Source: Actinomycetota bacterium
GTDB lineage: Bacteria; Actinomycetota; Humimicrobiia; Humimicrobiales; Humimicrobiaceae
Assembly (NCBI GenBank): GCA_003155275.1
Contig: PMCC01000109.1
Coordinates: forward strand, 1 to 13,888
Length of the DNA stretch: 13,888 bases
Direction: 5' to 3'
A model generated the notes under the pieces. It did not search any database. It was not told the origin of the DNA and saw nothing but the letters and a program-made list of their open reading frames with translations. Below, one piece after another: positions 13,705 through 13,888 of this stretch; within the stretch, counting starts at the first letter, position 1; the number at the start of each line of letters is the position of its first letter. The position numbers and the translations under genes were made by a program.

Positions 13705-13733
13705 TTCAAGAATAAATGTGTTTATCATATAAT
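13705..13733 (+). promoter_or_regulatory. Promoter of the third FGGY kinase
   Basis: -35-like TTCAAG (13705-13710), 17-base spacer, and perfect -10 TATAAT (13728-13733). The weak -35 suggests dependence on an activator, which would agree with the palindrome just upstream. The ATG at 13782 follows after about 40 bases of leader. Confidence 0.55.
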
Positions 13734-13781
13734 ATCTATCAATATTTTTTATTAGCCAATTTTTTATTTCAGGAGGCAAAA

Positions 13782-13888
13782 ATGTCAAAATATTTCCTTG
13801 GAATTGACGGCGGCACTGAATGTATTAAATCCGGTATTTATGATGAAAAAGGCAACATTCTTGGCATCAATGCATTTTATTACAATAC
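13782..13888 (+). CDS. FGGY-family carbohydrate kinase, N-terminal fragment (runs off window)
   Basis: The first 35 codons of a third sugar kinase are present; the rest lies beyond the window. The ATG is preceded by AGGAGG at 13771-13776. The start shows the FGGY phosphate-binding motif GIDGGTECIKSGIYD (7-21), where the Glu-Cys pair replaces the Gly-Gly and Ser-Ser pairs of the other two kinases here, followed by the GNILG beta-turn. It therefore probably belongs to another FGGY subfamily. It is divergent from the E1 beta-lipoyl operon and has its own promoter and palindrome. Substrate unknown; a fragment this short supports only the family name. Confidence 0.75.
   Translation, partial: MSKYFLGIDGGTECIKSGIYDEKGNILGINAFYYN

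Larger units (their letters stand above)
13446..13781. other. Divergent intergenic region between E1 beta and the third kinase
   Basis: 336 AT-rich bases without a credible gene. It contains one predicted promoter for each direction and an 18-base palindrome beside the plus-strand promoter, listed separately. The E1 beta leader would be about 150 bases, long enough for regulation, but I recognise no known riboswitch. A repeated hexamer ATAGCT occurs twice near 13576-13591. An isolated consensus TTGACA on the plus strand (13647-13652) has no matching -10. Confidence 0.6.

Overview
The window is an AT-rich, densely packed catabolic island of about 13.9 kb. Strong AGGAGG-type ribosome binding sites precede most genes. 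Frequent AGG and ATA codons, the low GC and the gene content suggest an uncultured or little-studied low-GC anaerobic bacterium, Firmicutes-like or from a candidate phylum. The sequence alone does not settle the taxon. There are no RNA genes, CRISPR arrays, insertion sequences, transporters or transcription factors in the window; all recognisable genes are soluble sugar or small-carbon enzymes or small cupins.

Left part (1-6667). The window opens inside the 3' end of a triosephosphate-isomerase-family gene with altered phosphate-loop residues. It is followed by an FGGY sugar kinase (319-1860), a convergent two-domain VOC/glyoxalase protein (minus, 1898-2953), an RpiB/LacAB-family sugar-phosphate isomerase (3275-3754), a short-chain dehydrogenase (3992-4741), and DhaL plus DhaK dihydroxyacetone-kinase-type subunits (minus, 4855-6667). 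A TPI-like isomerase, an RpiB-like isomerase lacking both ring-opening histidines, a DhaK/L ketose kinase and an SDR together resemble known tetritol/erythrulose catabolic sets that lead to D-erythrose 4-phosphate.

Middle part (6935-11972, plus strand). An apparent operon encodes an LsrF-type thiolase/aldolase, an acetoin-dehydrogenase-like E1 alpha subunit, a second FGGY kinase that overlaps it, and three small cupins. The first and third cupins are clear paralogues; the middle one is divergent.

Right part (12153-13888). On the minus strand lie the matching E1 beta subunit and a free-standing 79-residue lipoyl domain with no acyltransferase domain. Divergently, the window ends in the first 35 codons of a third FGGY kinase.

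The genes fit a phosphorylate-isomerise/oxidise-cleave programme for one or more small polyols, ketoses or deoxyketoses, ending in DHAP, acetyl-CoA and possibly erythrose 4-phosphate. One idea (inference): the LsrF substrate 3-hydroxypentane-2,4-dione 5-phosphate is simply 1-deoxyxylulose 5-phosphate oxidised at C4. An FGGY kinase, the SDR and the LsrF homologue could therefore form a deoxypentulose route to acetyl-CoA and DHAP without the rest of an lsr operon. Several palindromes overlap or abut predicted promoters and are candidate operators for regulators encoded elsewhere.
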